DNA of 64,000 nucleotides from contig CM075669.1 of the NCBI GenBank assembly GCA_037962975.1, forward strand, positions 115,398,501-115,462,500, written 5' to 3'. Source of the stretch: Clitoria ternatea (Eukaryota; Streptophyta; Magnoliopsida; Fabales; Fabaceae). Shown here one piece after another: positions 23,701 to 34,428 of this stretch (position 1 is the stretch's first letter; each line of letters starts with the position of its first letter). Made by a program: the position numbers and the translations under genes. The notes under the pieces were generated by a model, which did no database searches, was not told the origin of the DNA, and worked only from the letters and a program-made list of their open reading frames with translations.

Positions 23701-25206
23701 TTCCGAGACATGAACTTGCATGTTGACACCCCTTCCTCTCAGAAGATGACAATCGGTACGTTGAGGATTGCCAATGAATTCTTAAAATCCGTGTACGAAC
23801 AGCAACAGGCGGACTCTTACCTAGCTGAAATGAAGGAAATTCAGGCCAAAGGAAAGGACTTATCATTGGCAGAGGGACCAGATGGGATCTTCCGGGTGAG
23901 AGACAGAATATACATACCGAGTGAAGGAAGATTGAGAAGAATGGTGCTTGATGAAGCCCACAAAAGCCTACTCAGCATTCACCCAGGAACCATGAAAATG
24001 TATCACGACTTGAGGAGACAGTTCTGGTGGCCCGGACTAAAGAAGGATGTGGCGGAGTACGTGGCCCGGTGTATCACTTGTCAGAAATCAAAGGTAGAGC
24101 ACCAAAAACCGTACGGTGCAATGCAGCCTCTAGAGATCCCCGTATGGAAATGGGACTCAATTGCGATGGATTTTATCATGGGATTACCCAAAAACCGAGC
24201 GGGCCATGATGCAATTTGGGTCATTGTTGACCGATTGACGAAGAGTGCACACTTCTTACCTGTAAATATGAAGTACCCATTGCATAAGTTGGCTAGGATT
24301 TACATTCAAGAAGTTATCCGACTGCATGGCCTACCTACTTCCATCGTATCAGATAGGGACCCTAGGTTTACGTCCAGGTTTTGGACCAGCCTGCATCAAG
24401 AATTGGGGACGAAGCTTTGGCTTAGTTCTGCCTACCACCCCCAATCGGATGGACAATCCGAGCGAACAATTCAGAGTCTAGAAGACTTATTGAGAGCGTG
24501 TGTATTAGAGCATGGTGGGGACTGGGAGCAGTACCTTCCCTTGATCGAGTTTACGTACAACAACAGCCATCATCACAGCATTGGCATGGCACCCTACGAG
24601 GCGTTATATGGGCGTAGATGCCGAACCCCACTCTGCTGGTCGGAAGCGGGTGAAAGTCTACTATTGGGACCAGATATCGTGAAGCAAACCACAGAACAGA
24701 CCCGAGTGATAAGGGAGAAGATGAAAGCATCACAAGACAGGCAGAAGAGCTACCATGACAAGCGCATCAAGCCATTGGAATTTTCAGTCGGAGATCGAGT
24801 GTTTCTGAGAACCTCTCCGAGTAAAGGAGTTGGACGAGCCTTAAAAAGTGGGAAGTTAAGCCCTCGCTACATTGGACCTTATGAGGTGTTAGAACGGATC
24901 GGCCCCGTAGCATACCGCCTCGCATTACCAACTCACTTGTCCCGATTGCACAACGTATTTCACGTGTCTCAACTAAGGAAGTATTTGCATGACCCCAGCC
25001 ACACGATGCCTGACGACGAGGTAGAGATCAAGGAAGACCTAACCACTGTGACTACACCGATTGGAATCGTGGACCGATCGGTAAAACGCTTAAGAAACAA
25101 GAACGTAAGGCTGGTTAAGGTGGAGTGGCAGCAAGGCAAGACCACCTCCTGCACGTGGGAACGCGAAGACACCATGCGACAGCAGTACCCCGAGTTGTTT
25201 ACCTAG
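20791..25206 (+). CDS. Chromovirus gag-pol polyprotein (1471 aa)
   Basis: Single uninterrupted frame with all expected domains. Gag (about residues 30-230) is followed by two CCHC knuckles (CFRCGGDHFAKDC and CYHCGEEGHVRPDC, about 260-295) and protease (FDSGATHSF near 381). RT runs about 545-720, with the catalytic FIDDILVYSK near 694. RNase H starts with YCDASG near 841. Integrase has its zinc finger from HPGTMKMYHD near 1064 and a DDE core from about 1125 (AMDFIMGLP, VSDRDPRF). A chromodomain-like tail at about 1422-1470 has RSVKRLRNKNVRLVKVEW then WEREDTMRQQYP. In this family the chromodomain guides integration to heterochromatin. The start at 20791 follows the LTR/PBS leader without competing ATGs in frame. 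All key catalytic residues are visible, so the copy could be functional. Confidence 0.97.
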   Translation: MAHRQSMEAIATAFQRFADVFERQGQTRPEDGHVLDRFLKRKPSEFLGGRNPEAAFKWTQELERIFRGLHCTEAQKVECAVYMLRDKAENWWKIARSRFPEDDNQLTWNDFKACFLDKYFPDTVRSRKELEFMELKQGSMTVEEYATRFEELCLFYPPFQQPGTENSKCLKFENGLRSDIKRACRYHEIRSFPALVNKCRIFEEDDRAHSGQCSRANQHLRPQQSRFKRPGNVGRNEPFTRYQGRGDRGRQMSGRPRHGGCFRCGGDHFAKDCNGANVKCYHCGEEGHVRPDCPQLRQTNANVRQGGFQDRTRVNDNQRPGDRGNGTRGNMMRAPNSRERNTGPPVAGRIYTINAEDVAPANNLVQCKCSLGTNTLNVVFDSGATHSFIADECVEQLKLPTVSMDRTLEVASPTGANVFTSSICKNVAFELYDRSFTFDLICMPLKGLDIVLGIDWLSANKVLVDCRNREIVFPKQPTEDDTALGITQLFMMLCLTKDESETLVNEIPVVCEFPEVFPEDVPSVPPNREVEFSIDLIPGAEPVSSAPYRMSSTELAELKKQVDELLEKQFIRPSVSPWGAPVLLVKKKDGSMRLCIDYRQLNKLTIKNRYPLPRIDDLIDQLRGASVFSKIDLRSGYHQIRVKDSDIPKTAFRTRYGHYEYVVMPFGVTNAPAVFMNYMNSIFHSFLDRFVVVFIDDILVYSKTSEEHEGHLRTVLQVLKEKQLFAKLSKCEFWMDEIHFLGHVISERGVSVDPAKVAAVIAWERPRSVSEIRSFMGLAGYYRRFIEGFSKLALPLTKLTRKNAPFVWSPECENSFQELKNKLTTAPVLALPELRESFVVYCDASGLGLGCVLMQKDRVIAYASRQLRPHEQHYPTHDLELAAVVFALKIWRHYLYGSKFEVYSDHKSLKYLFDQKELNMRQRRWIEFLKDYDFELKYHPGKANVVADALSRKSLHIAAMMAKEVELLERFRDMNLHVDTPSSQKMTIGTLRIANEFLKSVYEQQQADSYLAEMKEIQAKGKDLSLAEGPDGIFRVRDRIYIPSEGRLRRMVLDEAHKSLLSIHPGTMKMYHDLRRQFWWPGLKKDVAEYVARCITCQKSKVEHQKPYGAMQPLEIPVWKWDSIAMDFIMGLPKNRAGHDAIWVIVDRLTKSAHFLPVNMKYPLHKLARIYIQEVIRLHGLPTSIVSDRDPRFTSRFWTSLHQELGTKLWLSSAYHPQSDGQSERTIQSLEDLLRACVLEHGGDWEQYLPLIEFTYNNSHHHSIGMAPYEALYGRRCRTPLCWSEAGESLLLGPDIVKQTTEQTRVIREKMKASQDRQKSYHDKRIKPLEFSVGDRVFLRTSPSKGVGRALKSGKLSPRYIGPYEVLERIGPVAYRLALPTHLSRLHNVFHVSQLRKYLHDPSHTMPDDEVEIKEDLTTVTTPIGIVDRSVKRLRNKNVRLVKVEWQQGKTTSCTWEREDTMRQQYPELFT

Positions 25207-25240
25207 GTAAGTACTGACTAAATTTCGGGGACGAAATTCT

Positions 25241-25258
25241 TTTTCAGTGGGGGAGAAC
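25241..25258 (+). promoter_or_regulatory. Chromovirus polypurine tract
   Basis: A T-run followed by CAGTGGGGGAGAAC abuts the 3' LTR, which starts at 25259. It primes plus-strand synthesis. The short stretch 25207-25240 after the stop holds nothing else. Confidence 0.85.
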
Positions 25259-28200
25259 TGTAACATCCCAGTTTTGAAATTAAATGCCGAATGAAGAATA
25301 AACCATTAAGACTTGATTTCAACTAGAAAATAACTGTTAATTACATTTAACTAAGTAGATTTAAGCCATTAAAATATGAAAATGGTGGTGGTCAGGGGAT
25401 GGGGTGGAGTGCACGTTGCTGCTGGGCACACACTCTCCCATCCCACTCTTCTCTTACTGTGCGCATGTACATATATATAAAACGTGAGCCTTTGGTGATG
25501 AACACACTTACTATTTCTTCAGACTTCCTCCTCCGTCACTTCATCCTCTACCTTCCTCTCTTCGTCTCCATCTTTCTTCTCTTCTCTCACTCTTCGCTCC
25601 TGGAGACCTTGGTTGCAGTACTGAAGAACGGACTACACTCCATCCCAGAATCAGGCGCAGGATACGACAAAGCCAAGGAAGACCGAACGAACCAGGAGAA
25701 AGACATCGGACCCAACGACAAGAACGGAAAGGTTTCTGAGGTTCTTCTAAGGTAGGGGGCGCTTGCATGTCGAATGCATGGTCTAAGAACGGTACCAGAT
25801 GAACATACTGCTGAGTGTGGGTGTGTGTGTGTGCATGTATTCATAATTATTAAAACTGATGCATGATTTAAGATTCTGATAGTGATCTTCGTGGCGATGG
25901 TGTAGCCTGTTAGTGGATGATAATGATGGATGATATGCATGGATCTATTTTCTTGTCACTATGAAAAATATGTATGTGCATGCTCTTAATTGGATGGTTC
26001 AATGCTGTTAGTCTGATGACCGATTGTAACATGCGTTGGTGTGATTGACTGAATGATTACGAGTAGTGTGGGAAATCCGTTCTTGCTTAATGACTACGGC
26101 GAAGGTGTTCGTGGTGCGATGATGTGTAATAATGAATGTGTTAGTTGCATGAGTGAGAGTGGGGTGACCCATAGAAGGTCAAGAACCCCAAGGGAAACGA
26201 CTTCCAGTTACCAACCCTGGCTAGATCCCAATAGTGCTCGTGGTAGCCGTTGGAGCTAGAGAAGAGAGTCTCGAGACGCCGTGGGGAGGCCGGTGCCACC
26301 TGGTAAGAGCTGAGGGACGAGGGGCCAGAAGAAAAGGGGACCGTAACTGAGAGTCTTTACCCGAGTCGGATCCGCAGGCATGCATATAGAAATAAGGCCG
26401 ATTGTGGTGGTGTATAAATTTATGTATGTATATGTGTATGATTTTGAATGCATGAATATATATGGATGTGGAATAAACTCTGTGTATTATGTGTGTCATG
26501 AATGTTGTTTGAACTGTAAGAACTTGGTTACTTGAGAAAGGTTTAATGATAGCAGGAGCGTGTATTGACGCTGATACCGAGTCTGTGAGTATCATTTTAC
26601 ATGTAAAAGCTCACCCCTGCAGTGGTCATTTTCAGTGAATGTCTCTCGAGAGGAGGATCAGAAGCAGAGCTGGAATGCTGGGCGGAGTGCTGATGCATTT
26701 GGAAGGCTTAATTAAGGCGTTGTTAGATTAAGCCCTGACTGGCTCATACCGGATGTTAATGTTTTGGGATGAATAGAACTTTATGGACAAGGAGAAATCC
26801 GATTTTGTGTTGTAAATATTGACATACACTCTTATGTATATATGGATGTATGGTTTTATGTGTGTGTTGCTATGTGCTGCCTTGTTTCATAATTGTGCTT
26901 TAATGGATACGCAGGGACAGTATGATTGAGCAGGCTATAGCCAAGTCAGAGTGAATTGAGAATTGCCTTAGGAAAACTTATGTCGGATACGTTGGGCGGA
27001 GTCGTACCCCGCCCGAAGTATGGGGACATTTCGCCCAAGCGAGAGGACTCGCGCTGGAGCGATGTAGTTGTTAGAATGGGACACCGTTCAATTATCTTTC
27101 TTATCCGTTGTGATGCTAACGCAATCCAGACCCCGGTGTTGACCCCTGATTTGGGCGTTGTGGTTGAGTCCGCCCAGGCGTTGTCATAATTAGTTGAGTT
27201 GGGCGGAATAGGTTCAGACCCCTCCTTCCTCCACAATCTACTACCGCATATGTACCCTGTAACTTCCCGTTTTTCCTGAGTGAAGTGCGAGTGTGAGGAT
27301 TTACCTACTGAACCCTTGTCCATATCCGATTGAGGAATTACCTTGTGTTTATGTTGAAGAGGCGTTGTGCTGACCTCGTTTAGGCGGTGTCATACCTCGC
27401 CCAAGTAACTAGGACAGTTCGCCCAAACGCGTAGAACCATGCTGAAGCAAGCAGATATCAACGTGAGACTCCGCCTATGTACTTCCCTCCTTCGTTGTCG
27501 TATTATTCTGCCTCGCAGGGCGGTGTTGGACATCGTCTGAGTAAGTGAATGTTGTGATGTAGTCCGTCCAGGTGTTGTTGTGCCTTGCCGAACTGGACGG
27601 CGGTGTAATCACTTCCTCTTTTCTTCACAAATTACTCCTGCATATGTATATCTCCCTTTTTCTTCCCTCACCTGTCCTCTGAAGCTGAACGTCCAGCGTT
27701 CTCTGAGAAAGGATCCGCCCGTAGGAACGAATAGACGCTAATGTAAGGTTTACTTGAAGAGTTTCACGTCTGATGTTGCATTGTCATACATCGTTTAGGC
27801 GGTGTGAGACAGCGGTTGAGCGGGTCACCTTCGCTCTGGAGTCCGCCCAGGACAAACATACCCCGCCTAGCCAAGTAGGATGATTCGAACTCCGCCCTTC
27901 CACCGAGTGCTACGTGTGTGAATGTATTAACATCTTCCCCTTATCTATCTCCTCCTATTGAGTGATCAGGGTTACTCGAGGGAAGGCTTCCCTTGTGGAA
28001 TTCCCTCCATCCGCTGCTGCATTACCATACTCCGTCTGGACGGTGTCAGACCCCGTCTGAGCGAGCAAACGGTGTTGTGTAATCCGCCCATTGTTGGTGT
28101 GTTACGAGAAACCCAATGAGCCGGTCCCAGTTTTAGCTTCTCTGTAGGTTACTATATGCGTGTGAATGCTCTTCATTCTTCCCTTGCCTGTTTCCTTCTA

Positions 28201-28282
28201 TATCGAATAATACGTGCCTGCTTTTGTGAAAAATTTTCTCACATTTTTGGAATTATTAAGTTGCAAGTAATAAGGTGTTACA
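25259..28282 (+). repeat. Chromovirus 3' LTR
   Basis: 3024-bp LTR matching 17483-20508, with TATATATAAAA at 25472-25482. It is two bases shorter in a GT run near 25825. It is followed by the TSD copy TTTGC (28283-28287), after which Tat-1 gag resumes. Confidence 0.95.
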
Positions 28283-28287
28283 TTTGC

Positions 28288-29935
28288 CCTGTACTGACAG
28301 GATCATCCTGTGGTGATTTTTCCTGGCTGTGATTGATGCTCCTCCTTCTGCAAACCCTCCAGCGATCATCTCGATCACCTCACGCCTGCCTTGCCTTTGC
28401 TGCTGAGGCATACTATCTTGTTATGCTCCTCTAGCGATCACCACTCCTTTTTACTTTTCGGCGGCAGTAAACATTCTGACTGTGTTACGACTGTTATCAC
28501 CTTCGTCATCCGGGTCTCTCCCCCTCTTGTCCATCCTGTCAGGCTCGTCTAGGGATTTTTCCCTAAACAAATATTGTTTCAGCTTTCCTTCTCTAATAAT
28601 GGTCTCCACAGTATTTTTCAACGCTTTGCACTCATCAGTGTGGTGACCCGCCTGCTCATGAAAAGCACAATATTTACGTGGGTTCCCAGGTCTTTTTTTC
28701 GGAGGTGGCTTCCTTATCCCAAAGACACTGAGTATTGGCCAACCCACTTCCCTCAAAATTTGGGAATGCCTAGCGTTCAGAGGAGCATAGTTGCTGAACG
28801 AGGAGACGCGTCTGTCTCGTTGATGAGGTCGAGTGCTTGCAAAGTCTTCCCTGAAGGCATGCTTTTCTGGCCTTATCCTCTCCTTCTCTCTTCGTGGTTG
28901 CTGAGAGGGCGCTGGTGGCTTCATTCTAGTTGTTGTAGCCTCCAGGTGCATTTCTATGCCAACATATTTGGAGGCTTTCCTTCGAAACTCCTCGAAGGTT
29001 GTTGGGGGGCTTTTTACCAAAGATAAGACAAAAGCAGAACTAGGTTGCAAAGCCTCAACCACAATATGGAGTTGTATGGCTTCCGTAAGGTTAGGGACCA
29101 ACGCAGCCTCCTTGTAGAATCTTTTCAGAAACTCCTTAAGAGTTTCAGTCTCTCCTTGCCTTATCTGGGCCAAGGTGTGAGAAGTCCTTGGAATATCCTT
29201 GGAAATAACGAAGTGGCTCTCAAACGCAGCTACCATCTCTTCCCAGGAATCTATGGATCCTGAGGGTAGGCTCTTAAACCAGCTAAGAGCTTCCTCCGTC
29301 AGTGTTCTTGGGAACATTCTACACATGACATATTCATCAGCTCCCAGATACATGGCCTCATACACGTAAGCATCGAGGTGCTTAGTGGGATCAGTTTCTC
29401 CATTATATTTCCCGATCGATAGTGGCTGAGTTGTCTGCAAGTGCTTGGGGATGACGACACTCATGAGTCTCCTCGAGAAAGGAACACTGAGTCTATATGT
29501 CCCAGAGGTCACCACTGCTTGCTCCCTCCTCTTGATACTGACTTTATTACCAGAGTCCTGAGTCTGTTCCCTCTCCTCATACGTAGGGATCTTTGAGTAC
29601 TAAAGGGTCATGGATCTTTCCCTCGCGGATGCATGGTGTGCCTCTTCTGCTTGGGACGTTGCTCTGTCCCCAGCTCCTCTCTTCTCCCGCTTCAACTCCA
29701 TCAACTCCTCCCTGAGCTGCCTTATAACTTCGTCACGAGGGTCAGGGGTCGCCACTGGTACCATCTTTCTAGTGTTGGTGATAGGAGATTCAAAGACGAG
29801 TCTCCTCGCAGTTTGCTGATGGGTCACATCCTCCACATGACCATCAACGAAATCACGTCCATCACCTTCCATTCTGACTACCAAACTTCTGCGAAAAGTG
29901 GGAATATCTCTAACGAGTCCCACTGGCCGTGCCAA
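28288..29935 (-). pseudogene. Tat-1 gag
   Basis: Gag of the old Tat element, homologous to 47960-49560. From the 5' end it has an N-terminal segment (MEGDGRDFVDGHVEDV near 29875) and a charged region. An in-frame TAG follows near 29600. Next is the conserved retrotransposon gag core (PFSRRLMSVVIPKHLQTTQPL, near 29485; WFKSLPSGSIDSWEEM; ETLKEFLKRFYKEAALVPNL), then a basic linker and a CCHH-like YCAFHEQAGHHTDEC near 28660. It is cut on the left by the chromovirus. Confidence 0.9.
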
Positions 29936-30740
29936 TGAACTAGTCTGAACCGGGGTCTAGGATCCGGTATGGGACCAACCAAAAAGTATAGGTGTTTTAG
30001 GGTTTGTACACCGGTATAGTGGGTATCCGGTATTGTAATCTGGCCTCTCAGTGGGAGAAACCGGTCTTGTTGTCCTGGAGATCCTTCGCACCAGAGTTTC
30101 GCGTTGACGGGGACGAAAGGTGGTGCCACCTGTGAAGATTCTCCGACGCTCAAGTTAGAAGAGTATATGAAACTCAAAGAATATTCAAGCAATGCAATAG
30201 TAGATATGTGAGATAGAACAACGTAACCTTGCATGTGTATTGGAATATGCTATTTATAGTTGAACATAGGAAATGAATCATTGGATGTAAGTGGGCCCCT
30301 TGGTTCTGATAGCGTGTAGAGTGTGTCAATCAAGATGACTCAGTACTCAAAGTGTGTCAGGGGGGTAGGTCAATTATCAGAGTACGATTCTGAGACAGGG
30401 ATGGAGGATAGTCACCTTTCCGTATATTTCGCTGATGATTGTACTTACTCTCTGAGATAATTGACATAGACACATTCCGCTATGCAGGGTATCTTCGTTG
30501 ATAAGTTATAATGAACTCTTATCTCATAGTGATTCTGAGGCAAACGGTTATACACGACGTAGAAATGAGAACGGATGAAGCATCCATCGTGGCGAGGACG
30601 GATGAAGTATTCAATGAAGTGAGAACGGATGAGGTGACAACGGATAACCGGTGTGGTACTGTCTTCTGGTAACACCGGTTGCTCCTCTAAGAGGTCATTC
30701 TGACGTTATAACTTTAAGGACTGGTATCCAGACCGGATCA
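29936..30740 (-). repeat. Tat-1 5' LTR
   Basis: 805-bp LTR. On the element strand it starts TGATCCGGTC (30740) and ends ...CCCCGGTTCAGACTAGTTCA (29936). The PBS-like TTGGCACGGCCAGTGGGAC follows immediately, as in Tat-2. Similarity to the Tat-2 LTR (47165-47894) is clear at both ends and patchy in the middle. The flank TTAAT (30741-30745) should be a TSD copy, but its partner is outside the window. Confidence 0.85.
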
Positions 30741-32144
30741 TTAATCATGGTAATTAGATTTTTAAAATGTTTTTGAATAAAAATTTTACTTTTGATTTCT
30801 TAGTCAATGTCTTCATAGCACTTCTTAGTATTTTTTAAATTTTAAAAATTTATTAGATAAAATAATCATGTTTGATAAATGAACTTAAAAATATTTTAAA
30901 AATGTAAAACAATAATTTAGATATATATGAACCAAAACTAAACTAAACAAAAATAGGGGCATGTTTTAATTAGAAAATTATCATCATATTTTTTATTTTA
31001 AAAATTTATATTGGAAAATGTAAAATCAACTACATAAAAACAAGAAACTAAAAAAGTTATTGTATAGTGTATTAAATAAACAATTTCTTTTATACCTCTT
31101 ATTTATTATAAACATAAATTTAATATATACAATTTAGAGTAATAGAAAATTTGTATTCTAGATAAGGTAACTTTGTGGCTGCAGCCTTTTAGTCCGAGAA
31201 AAGAAATTTTGTTTGCTGTATTGAAACATCCAACGATGTAGATGCTGCAGGAGGGAGCTGGAGTGAAGATTTGTAGGAGAGGATCGGATCCAAAAATATA
31301 ATAAATAATAAAATAAATAATATGATAAGAAAAGATAGAAAGAAAAAATGAATGGTGGGCAAATGTTATCATATAAATATAAGTAGAAAAATGCAAAGAA
31401 AAAGAATTCCTCCGTAGGATATTATAAGATAAAAAAAACGTTTTAGTTGTCCAATTTATAACAAATTACAAATATTTTCTTTCATATTTACCCCTTTTAA
31501 AAAATATCAATTAATTATAAAGAAGAATTTAAATTAAAATATAGATAAAATTTGAATGTTATAATGTTTATTTATATATATTGCTCCTTCCATTTTGTAT
31601 TCTAAACCCCTATTTACAAGAATGATATAGTTTTATAAGAGTAAAAGAAAAATTTATTGTTTTAAAATTTATTATTATTTGAAGTTAAACCCCAATATTA
31701 AATATTAATTGTATAAATATAAAATCATTAAATGCTTAAAGAAAAACTAAAATGTATAATAAATACTCCTAATTTTTTAGTAGAGTTTTATAAAATAAAA
31801 CACTTATTTTTATTTTAATGACTTATAAACATAACGGAGAAAATAGTATATTGTATATATGAGATAAGTGTGTGATAATGTCTGATAAGATCGTAGTTTG
31901 TGTGAGAGGTAAGAAGAAAGGGAAAAGTATTATAATTGATAAAATTCATTACTTTGATTTTTATTTTTGAGAAAAAATTCATCACTTTGATATTAATTAA
32001 GATAAATGGTCTGGACTGGATAATAATTTTCAAGATTAAATTGAAGGAGAAAGAAAATGATGCAATAAAAAATGCGACGTAATAAAAACTAGAGATAATA
32101 TAATATATAAATAGACAAGTAATTTTCGAAGGTATGATACATAC
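30741..32144. other. AT-rich host DNA, probably CAD intron 2 or flank
   Basis: Very AT-rich sequence without a convincing gene. A less AT-rich patch at about 31165-31290 was not identified. If the CAD gene is intact, this is part of its second intron, into which Tat-1 inserted. I looked for CAD exon 3 (expected to begin HEIVG-like) on the minus strand and did not see it. Confidence 0.6.
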
Positions 32145-32705
32145 CCAGGTACAAGGGGGTAAGTGGAAGCGCCCCATTCATTTTTCACCATATGGAGATC
32201 CGAGTGGCATATACCACAATACAACACTTTGAACCTTACATCTTTCTCTCCTGTTTCCCTGCCACATGATATATAACAAAAAAAATTTGTTAAATTACCG
32301 ATATTTTAACCCGACCCATCATTAAATCAATAAAAATATTAATTTAAATAAATTATAGTTAAATTAAAATTTAATTATGATTAAACGTAAATAATAAAAA
32401 ATTAATCTAACTTACTTGTATAATCATTTTACAGTTGAATCAACTGATCCAATCTAATTTAAATTAAAATTGAATTCGAGCCAAACATTTAATCAATTTA
32501 TAATTCAACTTGTTATCTGATTTTTATAAATTAAACATCTAACATGTTACATCGAGAGCAAATCACCAAGTGATCAACCAAAGATTAAAAAAATATTTCA
32601 AAATTACCTTCTGGAGAAGTTGTAAGGGGAGAGAACCCCTGAAGTGTCGGTAGCTGCCCATCCAAAGGCTTTCCTAGGATGCTCCAACTCTGGTGGAACC
32701 GCCAT
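32145..32705 (-). CDS. Cinnamyl-alcohol-dehydrogenase-like gene, exons 1 and 2 only
   Basis: Two exons of a zinc-dependent alcohol dehydrogenase of the CAD family, cytosolic enzymes that reduce cinnamaldehydes or related aldehydes with NADPH. Exon 1 (32608-32705, 98 bp) encodes MAVPPELEHPRKAFGWAATD through SPYNFSR, with a GTAATT donor. Exon 2 (32145-32258, 114 bp) has a GGCAG acceptor and a GTATGT donor and encodes VLYCGICHSDLHMVKNEWG to LVPG. CGICHSD contains the catalytic-zinc cysteine and the HSD motif. The phases fit exactly across the splice. There are no stops or frameshifts in the 70 codons. Later exons would be to the left; they are not between here and the Tat-1 LTR at 30740. The gene is either truncated or has Tat-1 in intron 2. 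The exact family member (lignin CAD or mannitol-dehydrogenase type) is uncertain. Confidence 0.9.
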
Positions 32706-33160
32706 GGAATGTGCTCGATCTATTCCCTTATTGAGAGATAATGTGATTTAAAAGCATACAAGAGAGGCCACAGAATTATGTGGCAGATGGTGTAACATGT
32801 ATGCTATTCAAATAGCACCTAGGTAGTGGCCCATTTATGTCGTTTCTTATAGTTTAAATTTAAATAAATTGAAAATCCTGAAGAAAAGGGCAACGTGCTT
32901 TTCATTGTGTAGTAGTTTCTCGATGGATACATAAGTAGAGTGTTTTACACAATGCAAACCATACATTTCTAATTATTAGAAATTCCTAGAAAGTACTAAT
33001 ATTCTACTTTACCAAATCTTCGTCCCCGTTTTTAAAAGAAATATATAACCTGTAATATATAGTTTTGAATCAACCTATTTAAGAAAATTTAAGCTCACAA
33101 TTTAGACATTTATTTTTGTTATGGAGTCAGTCTATTTCTTAACAAATTTTTTGAATGCGT
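32706..33160 (-). promoter_or_regulatory. Upstream region of the CAD-like gene
   Basis: Non-repetitive AT-rich DNA directly upstream of the CAD ATG, so it should include the promoter and 5' UTR. I could not pick a TATA box with confidence. No other gene is seen. Confidence 0.4.
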
Positions 33161-33392
33161 GTCCAGGGTAGGGCTTTAATTCCCATTTTCCAAATCCATT
33201 TTTCAATTCAACATAATTCCTAAATGAGCCCTAATTTCAAAATCCACCCACTGATCTCCGATTTTCCATCTCCATCTCAAATTTCTGGAATGTGAACCTT
33301 TATGAGTGTTTCGTTACTCTCATCTTCCTTCGATCTCGTTCTTTTTGCTAAAGTGGTGTTGTTCAGTGTTCACCCCTTACTTACCCATTCAC

Positions 33393-33480
33393 AAAGGTCA
33401 CTACACCAAAGGCACCAAGTTGATCGATTTCATTCTCAACATCGTTCATAAAAAGGCTGAAAATTGTGACTGCTTACAAG
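33393..33480 (+). pseudogene. Beta-tubulin gene fragment
   Basis: Encodes KGHYTKGTKLIDFILN then KKAENCDCLQG, matching the plant beta-tubulin segment around residues 100-130 with several substitutions. The piece ends in CAAG|GTATTT, exactly where plant beta-tubulin genes have their first intron. Upstream sequence does not continue the tubulin frame, and no second exon was found downstream. It is therefore a captured or decayed fragment, not a gene. Confidence 0.75.
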
Positions 33481-34170
33481 GTATTTTGTTTTTAATAGAA
33501 CACTATCATCTAAGCCTTTTGTCATTCTTGTGTAGTTTGGATTTAGCTACTTTAATGATTTAATATGGGTCCTAATTGTGATAGTGAAATTAAGCAATTG
33601 GCACCGATGATTGTTATTGGTTGGGTTACATGTACTTTCACAAAGTTATAGAATATGTCAAATTTAAAAATTACAATTAGGAAAAATTGCGTAGTTTTCT
33701 GGTTCATAATGCCTAAGCCCATGTCTAATTTGGTCCATAGTAGTCAATCCCAAATAACGGCACGACGCAGCCGACCTATAGAACGAGATCGCGTGTCGCG
33801 ATACAAATCGCGGATGCAATTTAATACTATCGTCGGATAAAACAGTCAAACATGTAAATATGCAAAAAAAAAAACTTAAAAAATCAAAGATATATAACTA
33901 AAAACACTCCAAATTCATAAGTGATAATTAAAAACTGATATCATCCAAATGGAACATAGTCTAACATAGTCTAAAACATTAAAAAAATAATGATTCAAGG
34001 ATTCCAAGTCCCTAAGGCAGCATTAAATTTAAAACCAAATACATAACAAGATAAGAAACATAAGCTATGAAGTGAACTAGGAAATCTATAAATCATATTC
34101 ATCTTCTTCATCATCTTCATCTCCTAGTTCACACTCTTCTTCTCCTCCACTTGAGCTCTCATGATCACTT
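33481..34170. other. Intergenic AT-rich DNA
   Basis: No gene recognised. A patch at about 33745-33830 is rich in CG words (ACGGCACGACGC, TCGCGTGTCGCGA) unlike its surroundings and might be the terminal or subterminal part of a hAT-type element; this is a guess. Aspartate/glutamate-codon-like (CTT/CAT)n sequence occurs at 34095-34160. Confidence 0.4.
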
Positions 34171-34428
34171 CTATATATTTAGAAGTCTCTTCATCAAAAG
34201 CTCTTCTTCCTCTTCTTCCTCATGCATAACATATTTCCCTTTCCCCTTTTTCCTTTGGCTTGAGGAAGGCTCGGATGCATCATTTTGTTTATGCTTCCTC
34301 CTTGTGTAATGCAATGGCTGTCTAGCACTGGTAGTAAGTGCCACTTTCCCTTTATGTAAATCCATCATCATCATCATCAAACATAAATTCTTGCGCACCC
34401 CATCTTCATTACCACCTAATTCTCCTTA

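Larger units (their letters stand above)
17483..28282 (+). mobile_element. Ty3/gypsy chromovirus (Tekay-type), apparently intact
   Basis: 10.8-kb element inserted in Tat-1 with TSD TTTGC (17478-17482 and 28283-28287). LTRs of 3026 and 3024 bp start TGTAACATCCCAG and end GGTGTTACA. PBS, a single gag-pol ORF of 1471 codons and a PPT are all present. By eye the LTRs differ at about 14 positions plus one GT-repeat indel (about 0.5%), so it is young. A C-terminal chromodomain-like segment, the long LTRs and the single ORF fit the Tekay (Del) clade. Confidence 0.96.
1..30740 (-). mobile_element. Ty3/gypsy Tat-type element 'Tat-1', truncated by window edge
   Basis: This is an old minus-strand LTR retrotransposon seen in three pieces: 1-7310, 17155-17482 and 28283-30740. 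The gaps are two younger insertions. Its 5' LTR is on the right (29936-30740), gag follows at 28288-29935, protease at 17160-17482 and pol at 3766-7310. The 3' noncoding region and a gene on the opposite strand then run to the left edge. The 3' LTR is outside the window. Reading frame and homology to Tat-2 (47165-63364) continue across both insertion points once the inserted DNA and one TSD copy are set aside. The tandem RNase H domains and the antisense gene place it in the Tat lineage. It is broken by many stops and is not autonomous. Confidence 0.9.
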
